From Pontibacter pamirensis (lineage in GTDB: Bacteria; Bacteroidota; Bacteroidia; Cytophagales; Hymenobacteraceae), in NCBI RefSeq assembly GCF_010015475.1, contig NZ_SSNI01000012.1:1-64000 (forward strand): a DNA stretch of 64,000 bases. The letters are read 5' to 3'. Within the stretch, counting starts at the first letter, position 1. Every line of letters starts with the position of its first letter. Of the stretch, positions 49,018-58,159 are shown in pieces. A program made the translations under genes and the position numbers. Under the pieces are notes generated by a model. It did not search any database, had not been told where the DNA came from, and was given only the letters and a program-made list of their open reading frames with translations.

Positions 49018-49551
49018 TTAATTTTCTAACTTCTTCAACGCGTCCTGCACCAAGTCATTTTCATAGCCTTTGCTCATCAGGAAATAGCTTAGCTTCTGGC
49101 GGCGTGCGAAGGGATTTTTTTCTTTTTCAGTGGCATTTTTCTTTTCCAGTAGGTTCAGGAGATTTTCCTCATATACATCCAAGTCAATTTCTTTCATGCC
49201 CTGTTTGATGCAGTAGTCGGAGATGCCCTTGCTTTTCAGGCCCTGCGTAATTTTGCGGCGGCCCCACTTTTTCAGGCCATACTTGCCGCGTACATAGCTC
49301 TGCGCGTAGCGTTCCTCGTCAATCAGCTTCTCCTGGCTCAGGCGCACGATCAACTCTTCCACGTCGTCCGGCTCCAGGCCGTAGGAGTAGAGCTTTGTCC
49401 GGACCTCCTGCTGTGTGCGCTCCTGATAGGCACAGTAGGCTGCCGCTTTTATTAACGCTTCTTTAGGGGTATAATGCTTCTGTTGCTTTTGTCGCTCCAA
49501 ATCTGTTGGGTGGGTTAGTTGTTCAAATATAAACAAACTGCCGGCGTACAT
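49018..49551 (-). CDS. recX: RecX regulator of RecA
   Basis: A 177-aa RecX-like protein, a three-helix-repeat modulator of RecA filaments. ALIKAAAYCAYQERTQQEVRTKLYSYGL, VEELIVRLSQEKLIDEERYAQSYVRGKYGLKKWGRRKI and the final repeat ARRQKLSYFLMSKGYENDLVQDALKKLEN give three repeats. Length fits the family. The stop codon lies at the start of a GTTAGAAA-type repeat. recA is not next to it, which is usual in this phylum. Confidence 0.9.
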   Translation of the reverse strand: MYAGSLFIFEQLTHPTDLERQKQQKHYTPKEALIKAAAYCAYQERTQQEVRTKLYSYGLEPDDVEELIVRLSQEKLIDEERYAQSYVRGKYGLKKWGRRKITQGLKSKGISDYCIKQGMKEIDLDVYEENLLNLLEKKNATEKEKNPFARRQKLSYFLMSKGYENDLVQDALKKLEN

Positions 49552-49744
49552 GGTTCTGAGCAGAATTTTAAGTTAGAAGGTTAGAGCGTTAGAAAGTTAA
49601 AAAGTCAAAATGGTGCGGTTATGTGTTTAGCCTCTCTTTCTAACAACACCCAACCATTTAACAATTCAGCCATTTAACCATTAAGAGCAACTATTAGCAA
49701 TCAACAATACTAATCAAGACCTTTGCAGCCTTGACTTGAGGTAT

Positions 49745-50635
49745 ATGCTTTCCAAAGGAGTTAAATACATGTTGCTGTCCACGCTGTTCTTTTCGCTGAT
49801 GAACGTTAGCGTGAAGCTGGTGTCGCATATACCGGCGGTGGAGGTGATTATGTTCCGATCTATCATTTCACTGGTAATCAGCTACGCCTACTTGCGCAGG
49901 GCTAATGTGAGCGTGTGGGGGAACAACCGAGGTTGGCTGATTGCACGAGGAGCAGTGGGGGCAACGGCACTAATTCTCTTCTTCAACACTCTTCAGAATA
50001 TACCGTTGGCCACGGCAGCCATGGTGCAATATATGTCGCCCATCTTCACGGCAATACTGGGCATCTTTATGGTGAAGGAACGGGTGCGACCCTGGCAGTG
50101 GGTGTTTTTCCTGTTGTCGTTTTGCGGGGTGCTGGTGATTGAGGGCGTGGAGACAGATGTGGATACATTCTACCTTTGGCTGGGAGTATTAAGCGCTGTT
50201 TTCTCCGGCATTGCCTACACTATCGTGCGAAAGCTTAATACACAGGAGCATCCGCTGGTTATTATCTTTTACTTTCCACTGGTTACCTTGCCGGTGGTGG
50301 GGAGTTATACTCTGTTTAATTGGGTGCAGCCCGAGGGCTGGGACTGGGCGCTGCTATTGCTGGTGGGCTTGCTTACACAACTGGGGCAGTACTACATGAC
50401 GATGTCATACCAGAGCGAAGAAATCTCCAAAGTAGCCAACCTTAACTATATCGGTATCATTTACGCCTTAATCCTAGGCTATATCCTGTTTGGGGAGACG
50501 TTTAATGTATGGTCGTATATGGGAATGGCGCTGGTGCTGCTGGGTGTGGTGCTGAATATGCGCTACAAAACCAGGCTGACAAAGCAGGAGGCCCTGGCGC
50601 AGGCAAGCAAACCCTTTGAAAAGAACGGCTTATAG
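49745..50635 (+). CDS. EamA/DMT family transporter
   Basis: A 296-aa drug/metabolite transporter with ten predicted helices in two EamA repeats. The first starts MLSKGVKYMLLSTLFFSLMNVSVK; the second includes YIGIIYALILGYILFGETFNVWSYMGMALVLLGVVL. Characteristic PLATAAMVQYMSPIFTAILGIFMVKE is present. Substrate unknown. An upstream TTG frame adds only three residues. The region before it contains degenerate CATTTAACCATT repeats. Confidence 0.9.
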   Translation: MLSKGVKYMLLSTLFFSLMNVSVKLVSHIPAVEVIMFRSIISLVISYAYLRRANVSVWGNNRGWLIARGAVGATALILFFNTLQNIPLATAAMVQYMSPIFTAILGIFMVKERVRPWQWVFFLLSFCGVLVIEGVETDVDTFYLWLGVLSAVFSGIAYTIVRKLNTQEHPLVIIFYFPLVTLPVVGSYTLFNWVQPEGWDWALLLLVGLLTQLGQYYMTMSYQSEEISKVANLNYIGIIYALILGYILFGETFNVWSYMGMALVLLGVVLNMRYKTRLTKQEALAQASKPFEKNGL

Positions 50636-50724
50636 CTAAAAAGTAAATCTTGTATAAACATATTGTGTAGATTTTTGCGTTAACTATACAAATCTTTGTC
50701 CCTGTTTTAAAACCCTTTGCCTCA

Positions 50725-50732
50725 TAGCTTTG
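50725..50732 (+). promoter_or_regulatory. Candidate -7 box for the DUF5686 gene
   Basis: TAGCTTTG fits TAnnTTTG, about 37 bases before the start codon at 50769. The -33 element at proper spacing is not clear. Confidence 0.4.
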
Positions 50733-50768
50733 CCCACCTGCTTAGCTAAAGCGCCAGAAACCCTGCAC

Positions 50769-53372
50769 ATGCGTCACTATTACCTGCTCTTTCTACTCTT
50801 TCTGCTGCCGGCCCTTTCTATGGCTGGTGTACTACGCGGGCGTATTACCGATGAAAATGGAAAGGGCCTGCCATTTGCGAGCATCTACATCAAAGAGGCA
50901 GCCAGCGGCACCGCATCCAACGATGAAGGCTACTACCAACTGCAACTCAGCCCCGGCACCTATACTTTTGAGTTTAAGTATGTTGGTTACCGCGCTAAAT
51001 TCCAGACGGTCACCATTGGGGAGGGCACGCAGGAACTGAATGTGCAGCTACAGCCGGAGGTGCTGAACCTGAAGGAAGTGATAGTGCGCGCATCCGACGA
51101 AGACCCTGCTTACGGCATTATGCGCAACGCCATCCGGCTGGGGAAGTATCACCAGAATGAGGCAAAAGCCTGGAGTGCCCGCGTGTATATGAAAGGCGTG
51201 TACCGCCTCGACAAAGTGCCGCCAAAGGTGCTGGGTATAAAAGTGGTAGATGTAGATACGGGTATAGTGTATTTGTCGGAGTCGGTGTCGGAGCTGAGCT
51301 TTAAGAAGCCGAACAAGATAAACGAGCGCATTATTTCGAGCAAGGTAAGCGGCCAGAAGAAAGGCTTCAGCTTTAACCAGGCCTCCGAAATGAACATCAG
51401 CTTCTACGATAACCTGATGAAGGTGGAGGGCCTGAGTGAGCGGGGCTTTGTATCGCCGCTGGCCAACAACGCGTTTTTCTACTACCGCTTCGAATACCTC
51501 GGCACTTTCCAGGAAGACGGCCGCACCATCAACAAAATCAAAGTCATACCACGCCGAAAAAACGACCCAGTGTTTTCTGGCAATATCTACATCGTAGACG
51601 GCAGCTGGCGCATCCACAGCACAGATTTGAAGTTAACGAAAGACGCTGGCATTGACTTTGTGGATTGGATCCGGGTGCGGCAGGTGTATGCACCGGTGGC
51701 GGAGCAAATTTGGCTGCCCGTGTCGCAGCGCTTCAGTTTTGAGGCGGCGGGCCTTGGCTTCAAGGGCGGTGGGTATGCTATGGCGGTGTACTCAAAGTAT
51801 AGGGTGCAGCCAGCCTATGCAAGACCTCCTAAGTTAGAGGAAGTAGAGGCGGAGCCAACTATCACGGCAGAAGAAACTACGGTAGCGGAAGCCAGACCTG
51901 CGAAGAAGCCAAAGATTAAGCTCATAGAACCACAGGAGGTGGCACCTGAGGCGCAGCAGCCCATTCACGACGACAAGCTATTCAGCAAGGAGATCCTGGT
52001 GGTGGAGAAAGAAGCCAATGACCGGGACTCAGTCTATTGGGCAGAAATCAGGCCGGTGCCGCTGACACACGAGGAGGTAACGGATTACCAGAAAAAAGAT
52101 AGCCTGGAGGTCATAAAAAAATCGAAGCCTTACCAGGACTCGCTGGACCAGGTACGGAACAAACCTTCTATTGGTAGTTTCTTTATCCGGGGATACACCT
52201 ATTCCAATACCTATAAGAAAAGATTCTATAGTTTTAACCCGCTGCTGAGCATAACAGGCGGGCCCAGCATTTTGCAGTACAATACAGTAGAGGGGGTAGT
52301 GGCCGATGTGCGGATGGAGTATACCAAACGCTTCGAAGACCGCACCCGCTACGAGATTGCCCCTGCCGTGCGCTACGGTTTCTCAAATGAGAAGCTGAAC
52401 GCGAAGCTGCGCCTAACCTATCAGTATGAGCCTATCAAAAACAGCACAGTCACAGTGGAGGGTGGGCGCTATGTGGAGCAAATCAGCGCCGTAGATCCTA
52501 TCTCGCCGTTTGTGAACTCTATCTACACGTTAGTGGCCGAACGAAACTACACGAAGCTGTACCAGCGCGACTTTGGCCGCATCAGCTACCGCAGCGAACT
52601 GCTGAACGGCGTGTACTTTAACGGCTGGGTGGATTATGCGCATCGTATGCCGATGCAAAACAGCACTGATTATACCTTCCGAAGTCGGGGAGGAGACACA
52701 GAAAGCCGCTTCACCTCTAACGTGCCTGTCAATGCCGAACTGGCAGATGCCTCTTTTTCGCCGCACGAGGCCCTGACACTGAGCCTGAATGTGAGCATAC
52801 AGCCGGGGCAGGAGTATATTACCCGTCCGGATAACAAAATTAACCTGGGCTCCAAGTATCCGACCTTTGCGCTGGGTTTCCGAACCGGTATAAATGCCTT
52901 CGGTAGCGATGTGAACTTCAGCACTGCCGCCCTCCGCATCAGCGACGATGTGAGCTTGGGCCTGTTTGGCCGCAGCAAGTACAGCGTAACGGGAGGCACT
53001 TTCTGGAATAAGCAGGAGATGTACCTGATGGACTACAAGCACTTCAACGGCAACCGCACCTTGTTTGCCGGCGTATATGACGGCTTTCAGCTTTTAGACT
53101 ACTACCGCTACAGCACCAATAACAGCTATCTGGAGGCGCACTATGAGCATCACTTCAACGGCTTCCTGTTCAATAAAATCCCGCTGTTCCGCAAGCTGAA
53201 ATGGCAGGAGGTGGTCAGCCTGAATTACCTGAACACGCAGGAGTCGCGGAATTACCTGGAGTTGGGCCTTGGTATTGAGCATATCTTCAAAGTAATACGG
53301 GTCGATTTTGTGACTTCGTTCCAGGAAGGCAACAAGGCCAGAACCGGTATTATGTTCGGGTTCGGCTTTTAG
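50769..53372 (+). CDS. DUF5686 and carboxypeptidase-like regulatory domain protein
   Basis: An 867-aa outer-membrane-type protein. The signal is MRHYYLLFLLFLLPALSMAG, and a carboxypeptidase-like regulatory domain (about 20-110: GRITDENGKGLPFASIYIKE, GYYQLQLSPGTYTFEFKYVGY) follows. Then comes the long DUF5686 region with NKIKVIPRRKNDPVFSGNIYIVDGSWRI and C-terminal amphipathic beta strands ending in aromatic GIMFGFGF, a typical beta-barrel end. A Pro/Glu/Lys-rich insert lies at about 360-420. The ATG at 50769 sets the signal peptide. Likely an outer-membrane assembly or receptor-like protein; exact role unknown. Confidence 0.85.
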   Translation: MRHYYLLFLLFLLPALSMAGVLRGRITDENGKGLPFASIYIKEAASGTASNDEGYYQLQLSPGTYTFEFKYVGYRAKFQTVTIGEGTQELNVQLQPEVLNLKEVIVRASDEDPAYGIMRNAIRLGKYHQNEAKAWSARVYMKGVYRLDKVPPKVLGIKVVDVDTGIVYLSESVSELSFKKPNKINERIISSKVSGQKKGFSFNQASEMNISFYDNLMKVEGLSERGFVSPLANNAFFYYRFEYLGTFQEDGRTINKIKVIPRRKNDPVFSGNIYIVDGSWRIHSTDLKLTKDAGIDFVDWIRVRQVYAPVAEQIWLPVSQRFSFEAAGLGFKGGGYAMAVYSKYRVQPAYARPPKLEEVEAEPTITAEETTVAEARPAKKPKIKLIEPQEVAPEAQQPIHDDKLFSKEILVVEKEANDRDSVYWAEIRPVPLTHEEVTDYQKKDSLEVIKKSKPYQDSLDQVRNKPSIGSFFIRGYTYSNTYKKRFYSFNPLLSITGGPSILQYNTVEGVVADVRMEYTKRFEDRTRYEIAPAVRYGFSNEKLNAKLRLTYQYEPIKNSTVTVEGGRYVEQISAVDPISPFVNSIYTLVAERNYTKLYQRDFGRISYRSELLNGVYFNGWVDYAHRMPMQNSTDYTFRSRGGDTESRFTSNVPVNAELADASFSPHEALTLSLNVSIQPGQEYITRPDNKINLGSKYPTFALGFRTGINAFGSDVNFSTAALRISDDVSLGLFGRSKYSVTGGTFWNKQEMYLMDYKHFNGNRTLFAGVYDGFQLLDYYRYSTNNSYLEAHYEHHFNGFLFNKIPLFRKLKWQEVVSLNYLNTQESRNYLELGLGIEHIFKVIRVDFVTSFQEGNKARTGIMFGFGF

Positions 53373-53418
53373 GTGCTGGTTGTGGTTTAATTGCTGCATT
53401 GTTAGATTTTTAATTGTT

Positions 53419-53475
53419 GTTGAGGAGTTAGAGAGTCTGTTGAAACTCATTCAACAGACTCTCTAACTCCTCAAC
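53419..53475. repeat. 26-bp perfect inverted repeat within a GTTAGA-rich region
   Basis: Arms 53419-53444 and 53450-53475 are exactly complementary over 26 bp around a 5-nt loop. The arm contains the GGAGTTAGAGAGT unit, so it is formed by two opposite copies of the GTTAGA repeat. A further copy of ACTCTCTAACTCCTCAA follows at 53530-53546. It is positioned after the DUF5686 gene. Confidence 0.85.
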
Positions 53476-53618
53476 TCTCAAACCCCTCAACTTTCTAACT
53501 CTCTAACCTTTTAACCTTCTAATTCAAAAGAACTCTCTAACTCCTCAAGCTTGCTTGCATATAACCTATTAGCGCTGTGCCCGTTAAAAACAGTACAATA
53601 ACCAATTGAAAAAGAGAC

Positions 53619-53969
53619 ATGAAAATGATATCAAATATATTCAAAACAGGAGTTGCAGTGGCCTTTGCTGCTGTTATAGGGTTTGGCTGTGGCGAGAGGC
53701 CGGCATCTAACCCTACCGACGATACAAGTACCTCAGCGGCCATTGTAGAAATGTCTGATGCAGAACACCTCATGGAGCCGCGACCATCAGCCATCGGTGA
53801 TACTGCCGTAACAGGTGAGCAGGCCGACCAGTTTGGCAATTTGCCTTCTAACGTGGATACAGCCGCACGTCGCCTGCATGAGCAGAATATGCAAAGGCAG
53901 CTTGAGGAGAATCCGAACCAGCGCCCAATACCAACTACGCCTCAAAACCGGGATATTGACGGACAATAA
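53619..53969 (+). CDS. Small lipoprotein-like exported protein
   Basis: A 116-aa product. The N-terminus MKMISNIFKTGVAVAFAAVIGFGCGERP has a hydrophobic core and a Cys at residue 24 in a GFGC lipobox-like context. The mature part is hydrophilic with Asp, Thr, Gln and Arg (VEMSDAEHLMEPRPSAIGDT, RRLHEQNMQRQLEENPNQRP), without a recognised domain. Followed by a shared terminator. Unknown function. Confidence 0.7.
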   Translation: MKMISNIFKTGVAVAFAAVIGFGCGERPASNPTDDTSTSAAIVEMSDAEHLMEPRPSAIGDTAVTGEQADQFGNLPSNVDTAARRLHEQNMQRQLEENPNQRPIPTTPQNRDIDGQ

Positions 53970-53986
53970 TTTGTAACCAACAATTA

Positions 53987-54026
53987 AAGAGAAGCCCCGC
54001 AAGCTATAGCTGGCGGGGCTTCTCTT
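53987..54026. terminator. Shared terminator of convergent genes
   Basis: AAGAGAAGCCCCGC (53987-54000) pairs perfectly with GCGGGGCTTCTCTT (54013-54026) around a 12-nt loop. The minus-strand EamA gene stops at 54025-54027, so its stop codon overlaps the stem. Confidence 0.9.
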
Positions 54027-54975
54027 ATTTTAAAACCGCTGCAGTGCCTACAGGTGGTATGACCAGGCCATTACCCCGCTTTTTACGGCCTTTAATGTTC
54101 AGGTTGTAAATAATCACTGAGATAAAAATCAAGAGGTACGCCAACAGTTTCGTTGGGGTCGTCTGCTCATTAAAGTACAGGAACGCCATTATAAAGTTGA
54201 TAATAGGGTTGATGTACATCAGGATGCCGATGGTGCCGGAGGTAAGCTCTTTCAGCGCAAAAAGATTCAGGAACAGCGGCAGGACCGTGAAGCAGGCACT
54301 TAAAACCGCGATATTCAGGAAGAAGTGATTGTTTAGCGCCACCGTGCTTTCTCCTTTAAAATAGGAGTAAAAGGGTGCCAGGAGAGCAAAAGAGAGCAGC
54401 AACTGCAGCGTAAGCAGTATAATTTTATCGTAGTTCTTCAGCAGGCGCTGCGTGATGAGGTAAAAGGCGTAACTCAACGCAATAAGCAGGCTAAACAGCA
54501 GGCTCGATAATTCTCCGGTGCCTACCAGCACACAGCTCAGGGTGCTGAGGGCGATGGCCAGCCATTGGTTGGTCCGTAATTCCTCCTTTAGCAATATGAA
54601 ACCGAGCACCGCCGTCAGGATAGGGCAAAGCAAATAGGAAAAAGAGCCTGTCTGTATATTGATATGGTTAATAACATATATAAACGCCAGCCAATTAATA
54701 GTAAGCAGTGCACCGCCCAAAAAGGTATACAGCAGAAACAGGCGCTTCTCACGAGCTGCTGCGCCTTTCACCTGCGCCAGTGTTTCCTGTAGCTGCCTGC
54801 GCCGGAACAAAACCGAGATGAGCAGCAGCAAAACTATGGAGAACGCTACCCGGAAGCACAGAATCTGCCCACTCGGATATGCCGCCAGCGCTTTGAGCGG
54901 GAAAGGTATAAAGCCCCAGATAACGAAAGCTGCAATGCCAGCCGCGTAATATGGTTTGGTATTGGTTGTTTCCAT
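54025..54975 (-). CDS. EamA family transporter (RarD-like)
   Basis: A 316-aa transporter with ten helices. It begins YYAAGIAAFVIWGFIPFPLKAL and has FRVAFSIVLLLLISVLF, INWLAFIYVINHINIQTGSFSYLLCPILTAVLGFILLKEEL and LKELTSGTIGILMYINPIINFIMAFLYF, which are RarD-like. The C-terminal tail is basic (GRKKRG). Substrate unknown (RarD relatives include chloramphenicol-sensitive-type proteins). The second EamA transporter in the window; the two are only distantly related. Confidence 0.9.
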   Translation of the reverse strand: METTNTKPYYAAGIAAFVIWGFIPFPLKALAAYPSGQILCFRVAFSIVLLLLISVLFRRRQLQETLAQVKGAAAREKRLFLLYTFLGGALLTINWLAFIYVINHINIQTGSFSYLLCPILTAVLGFILLKEELRTNQWLAIALSTLSCVLVGTGELSSLLFSLLIALSYAFYLITQRLLKNYDKIILLTLQLLLSFALLAPFYSYFKGESTVALNNHFFLNIAVLSACFTVLPLFLNLFALKELTSGTIGILMYINPIINFIMAFLYFNEQTTPTKLLAYLLIFISVIIYNLNIKGRKKRGNGLVIPPVGTAAVLK

Positions 54976-55091
54976 AAAGTGGAATCATTTAAAAGAGCGC
55001 AAAGGTAAAGAAAGCTGAAGCAGATGAAGTGTAAGAAGCTGTTTTTTTGTAGTGAAAAATGTTAGCAGTCTCAATTCGCTAATCCTTTAAC

Positions 55092-55124
55092 TTTCTAACT
55101 TTAGAGCGCTTTACTTTATCTTTG
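55092..55124 (+). promoter_or_regulatory. Putative murF-alr promoter
   Basis: TATCTTTG (55117-55124) fits the -7 box, with a TTTC at 55092-55095 as a 21-bp spaced, one-mismatch -33 element. The leader would be about 16 nt. Confidence 0.55.
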
Positions 55125-55146
55125 GCATAAGCCTTATATTGAATTC

Positions 55147-57603
55147 ATGCTTACATTTCAGAAACTCACTTCTATCGTACAAGGCCATGTTGTCCAATCA
55201 GTGCAGCCACTGCCTGTGGTGCATCTGCTCACCGATAGCCGCAAACTTTCGCAGCCTGCGGGCACGCTGTTTTTTGCCATCCGGGGCAAGTACAACGATG
55301 GGCATAAGTACCTGCCGCAGCTGTATCAGCAGGGCGTAAGGGCTTTTGTGGTAGAGCAGGGCGAGGATGAGGAGTTGAAGCAGCAGTATCCGGAGGCAAG
55401 CCTGCTGCGGGTGGACAACAGTCTGGAAGCGCTGCAAAAGCTGGCGGCATGGCACCGGGCAAAGTTCCGGATACCAGTCATTGGGATTACGGGAAGTAAC
55501 GGCAAAACGATTGTGAAAGAATGGCTGGCGCAGCTGCTGAGCCCCGACGAACTGGTCGTAAAAAGCCCGCGCAGCTACAATTCGCAGTTGGGTGTGCCGC
55601 TGAGCGTGTGGCAGATGGAGCAAAACCATACCTTCGCCATTTTTGAGGCCGGCATCTCACAACCCGGCGAGATGGAGAAACTGCAGCAGGTCATACAGCC
55701 AACCTTAGGCATATTCACGAACATCGGCAGTGCCCATGACGAAGGCTTTACATCCCATCAGCAGAAAGCGGCTGAGAAGCTGAAGCTGTTTAAAGACGTT
55801 AACCTGCTCTTTTACTGTGCCGACCATGCGCTGGTGCATGAGGCGGTGCAGGCACAGGGTATAAACGCTTTCACCTGGGCCCGAACCCAGGCGGCAGACA
55901 TAACCGTTACAGCCACCACTACGGTGGGCCATAAAACAATTGTAGTCTATACCTGGCAGGGCGTGAAGCAGCGGCTTGCAATTCCGTTTACCGACGAAGC
56001 CTCTGTAGAGAACGCACTTCACTGCCTGGCAGTGCTGCTGTACCGCAATCTGCCACTCTCAGAGATTCAGGACCGGCTGGACCGCCTGCACCCTGTAGCC
56101 ATGCGCCTCGAAATGAAAGAAGCCATTAACGGCTGCTACCTCATTGACGATACCTACAACAACGACCTTGCTGGATTAGCTATTGCCCTTGATTTGCTGG
56201 CAAACCAGCCGCAGCGGGGTAAGCGCACCGTTATACTTTCTGATTTGCTGGAGTCGGGCCTGCCGGAGGAGAAGCTGTACAGGCAGGTAGCAGAGCTGGT
56301 GCAGGCGCGAGGCGTGGAGCGGCTGATTGCTATCGGCGAGAAAATCAGCAAGTATAGCAGCCTGTTCAGTATTCCGGTAGTATTTTACTTTTCAACTGCA
56401 GATTTCCTGTCACAGTTTAACCCTGCAAGTTTCCGTGATGAGCTGATTCTGGTGAAAGGTGCGCGCGTGTTTGAGTTCGAGAAGATTGTACAGGCTTTCC
56501 AGCAGAAAGTGCATGGTACGGTGCTGGAAGTAAACCTCGACGCGCTCGTGTACAACCTCAATTACTACCGCTCTAAGCTCGCACCGGATGTGCGGCTGAT
56601 GGTGATGGTGAAAGCCTTTGCCTATGGCAGCGGCAGCTCCGAAGTAGCAAATCTACTGCAGTTTCACCGCGTGGACTACCTGGCAGTGGCCTATGCCGAC
56701 GAGGGAGTGCAACTGCGCGAGAACGGTATTACGCTGCCGATAATGGTTATGAACCCATCGCCGGATAGTTTTACTAAGCTGCGGCAGTATAACCTGGAGC
56801 CGGAGATTTATTCCTTGGAGCAGCTGCAGGCTTATGTCGCCTCCCTCTCTGGCGCTGCCACCTATAAAGTACACCTGAAGCTGGATACTGGTATGCACCG
56901 CCTGGGTTTTACGGAGGAGGACTTTGAAGTCCTGTTCAGCTTGCTGAAACAATACCCGCAGGTGCAGGTGATGAGCGCCTTCAGTCACCTGGCCGGTGCC
57001 GATGAGGCCGTGCACAACGATTTCTCGCAGCTGCAAATCCAGCAATTCATAGCGATGGCCAATACCGTGGAGGAACAGTTGGGCTATAAGGTGATGAAGC
57101 ATGTGCTGAACTCAGCGGGTATCGTGCGTTTCCCGGAGCATCAGCTCGACATGGTGCGCCTGGGCATTGGCCTTTACGGCGTGGAGGCTACAGGAGCAGA
57201 GCAGGAGGCACTGCGCCCGGTGAGTGTGCTCAAAACCACTGTGTCGCAGGTGAAGAAGGTAAAGCAGGGCGATACAGTAGGCTACAGCCGCAAAGGGGTA
57301 GCAGACTCAGACAAAACCACTGCCACCATTGCCATCGGTTACGCCGATGGCTACGACCGTCGCTTCAGCAACGGTATCGGGCATGTTATCATCCACGGGC
57401 AGCGCTGCCCGCTTATCGGCAACGTGTGCATGGACATGTGTATGGTAGATGTGACAGAAATCGATGTAAAAGCCGGGGATGAGGTGACTGTGTTCGGCCC
57501 GCAACTGACACTGGTAGAATTGGCTAAGCGCATCGGTACTATTCCTTATGAGTTGCTCACCAACGTAAGCACTCGTGTAAAACGAATTTTCTATTCAGAG
57601 TAA
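55147..57603 (+). CDS. murF-alr: Bifunctional MurF ligase/alanine racemase
   Basis: An 818-aa fusion. The N-terminal part (about 1-455) is UDP-MurNAc-tripeptide:D-Ala-D-Ala ligase, with the P-loop GSNGKT (residues 116-121), the DDTYNNDLAGLAIAL region and the Mur ligase C-domain. The C-terminal part (about 460-818) is a fold-type III PLP alanine racemase: catalytic lysine K489 in VMVKAFAYG and tyrosine Y713 in VGYSRKG (spacing 224, as in known racemases). It makes D-Ala and uses D-Ala-D-Ala to finish the peptidoglycan precursor, cytoplasmic. The fusion is common in Bacteroidota. Confidence 0.95.
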   Translation: MLTFQKLTSIVQGHVVQSVQPLPVVHLLTDSRKLSQPAGTLFFAIRGKYNDGHKYLPQLYQQGVRAFVVEQGEDEELKQQYPEASLLRVDNSLEALQKLAAWHRAKFRIPVIGITGSNGKTIVKEWLAQLLSPDELVVKSPRSYNSQLGVPLSVWQMEQNHTFAIFEAGISQPGEMEKLQQVIQPTLGIFTNIGSAHDEGFTSHQQKAAEKLKLFKDVNLLFYCADHALVHEAVQAQGINAFTWARTQAADITVTATTTVGHKTIVVYTWQGVKQRLAIPFTDEASVENALHCLAVLLYRNLPLSEIQDRLDRLHPVAMRLEMKEAINGCYLIDDTYNNDLAGLAIALDLLANQPQRGKRTVILSDLLESGLPEEKLYRQVAELVQARGVERLIAIGEKISKYSSLFSIPVVFYFSTADFLSQFNPASFRDELILVKGARVFEFEKIVQAFQQKVHGTVLEVNLDALVYNLNYYRSKLAPDVRLMVMVKAFAYGSGSSEVANLLQFHRVDYLAVAYADEGVQLRENGITLPIMVMNPSPDSFTKLRQYNLEPEIYSLEQLQAYVASLSGAATYKVHLKLDTGMHRLGFTEEDFEVLFSLLKQYPQVQVMSAFSHLAGADEAVHNDFSQLQIQQFIAMANTVEEQLGYKVMKHVLNSAGIVRFPEHQLDMVRLGIGLYGVEATGAEQEALRPVSVLKTTVSQVKKVKQGDTVGYSRKGVADSDKTTATIAIGYADGYDRRFSNGIGHVIIHGQRCPLIGNVCMDMCMVDVTEIDVKAGDEVTVFGPQLTLVELAKRIGTIPYELLTNVSTRVKRIFYSE

Positions 57604-57866
57604 AATTTGATCTGAAAATGAGGAGGTATGGAAATTTGCTGCCGTTGTTGATGTTTTCACCGGCAACACATACTGACACTGTGTAATAGTAGGTGCGTTT
57701 TTAAGGTAGAATCAGTAAATCCTGAAATTTGAGGATGGTATCCTTTGCGCTCATCTCTAAATTTTTTTCATCTCTTAACCTGCTTATTTATAGATACTCA
57801 TGCCTGCTTGCCTCCAAATCTTTAATTCTTTTGCTTTCCTACTGAACACCTTGTAACTTGCAGTTG

Positions 57867-57887
57867 TTTATAATAAGTCTAAATAAA
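57867..57887. promoter_or_regulatory. Weak palindromic site before feoA
   Basis: TTTATAATAAGTCTAAATAAA is an imperfect palindrome with TTTA/TAAA ends, upstream of feoA by about 12 bp. DtxR/MntR-like operators have TTTAG...CTAAA halves, and only one half (GTCTAAA-like) is good here. Tentative. Confidence 0.25.
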
Positions 57888-57898
57888 AAAAATAAGAG

Positions 57899-58147
57899 GT
57901 GCGAAAAACGGAAGAAGAGCGGCAGGGGCAAAAAAGCGTGCGCGACCTGAAAATAGGGGAGAGCGGCGTGATATGCGGCCTCAATGACCCGGAAATGGGG
58001 CTGAAGCTGCTCGAAATGGGATGTATACCCGGCACGGAGGTGAAGCTGAACAGCCGCGCCCCCTTTGGCGATCCCATCACAATTATAGTGAATGACTATA
58101 CCCTCTCACTGCGTTTAGACGAAGCCGAGACAATTTTGCTCAAGTAG
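57899..58147 (+). CDS. feoA: FeoA ferrous iron transport accessory protein
   Basis: An 82-aa SH3-like cytoplasmic protein that supports FeoB. It has GESGVICGLNDPEMGLKLLEMGCIPGTEVKLNSRAPFGDP, the FeoA core with the L-x-E/D-M-G motif, and ends ETILLK. The start is GTG (no ATG is close), preceded by AAGAG. It lies 12 bp before feoB in the same operon. An AT-rich palindrome upstream might be an iron-regulator site. Confidence 0.92.
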   Translation: MRKTEEERQGQKSVRDLKIGESGVICGLNDPEMGLKLLEMGCIPGTEVKLNSRAPFGDPITIIVNDYTLSLRLDEAETILLK

Positions 58148-58159
58148 TAAATTTATTTC

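Noticed and set aside
51048..51617. 189-aa minus-strand frame within the DUF5686 gene
   Set aside because: Antisense shadow with His-rich odd composition and no family similarity.
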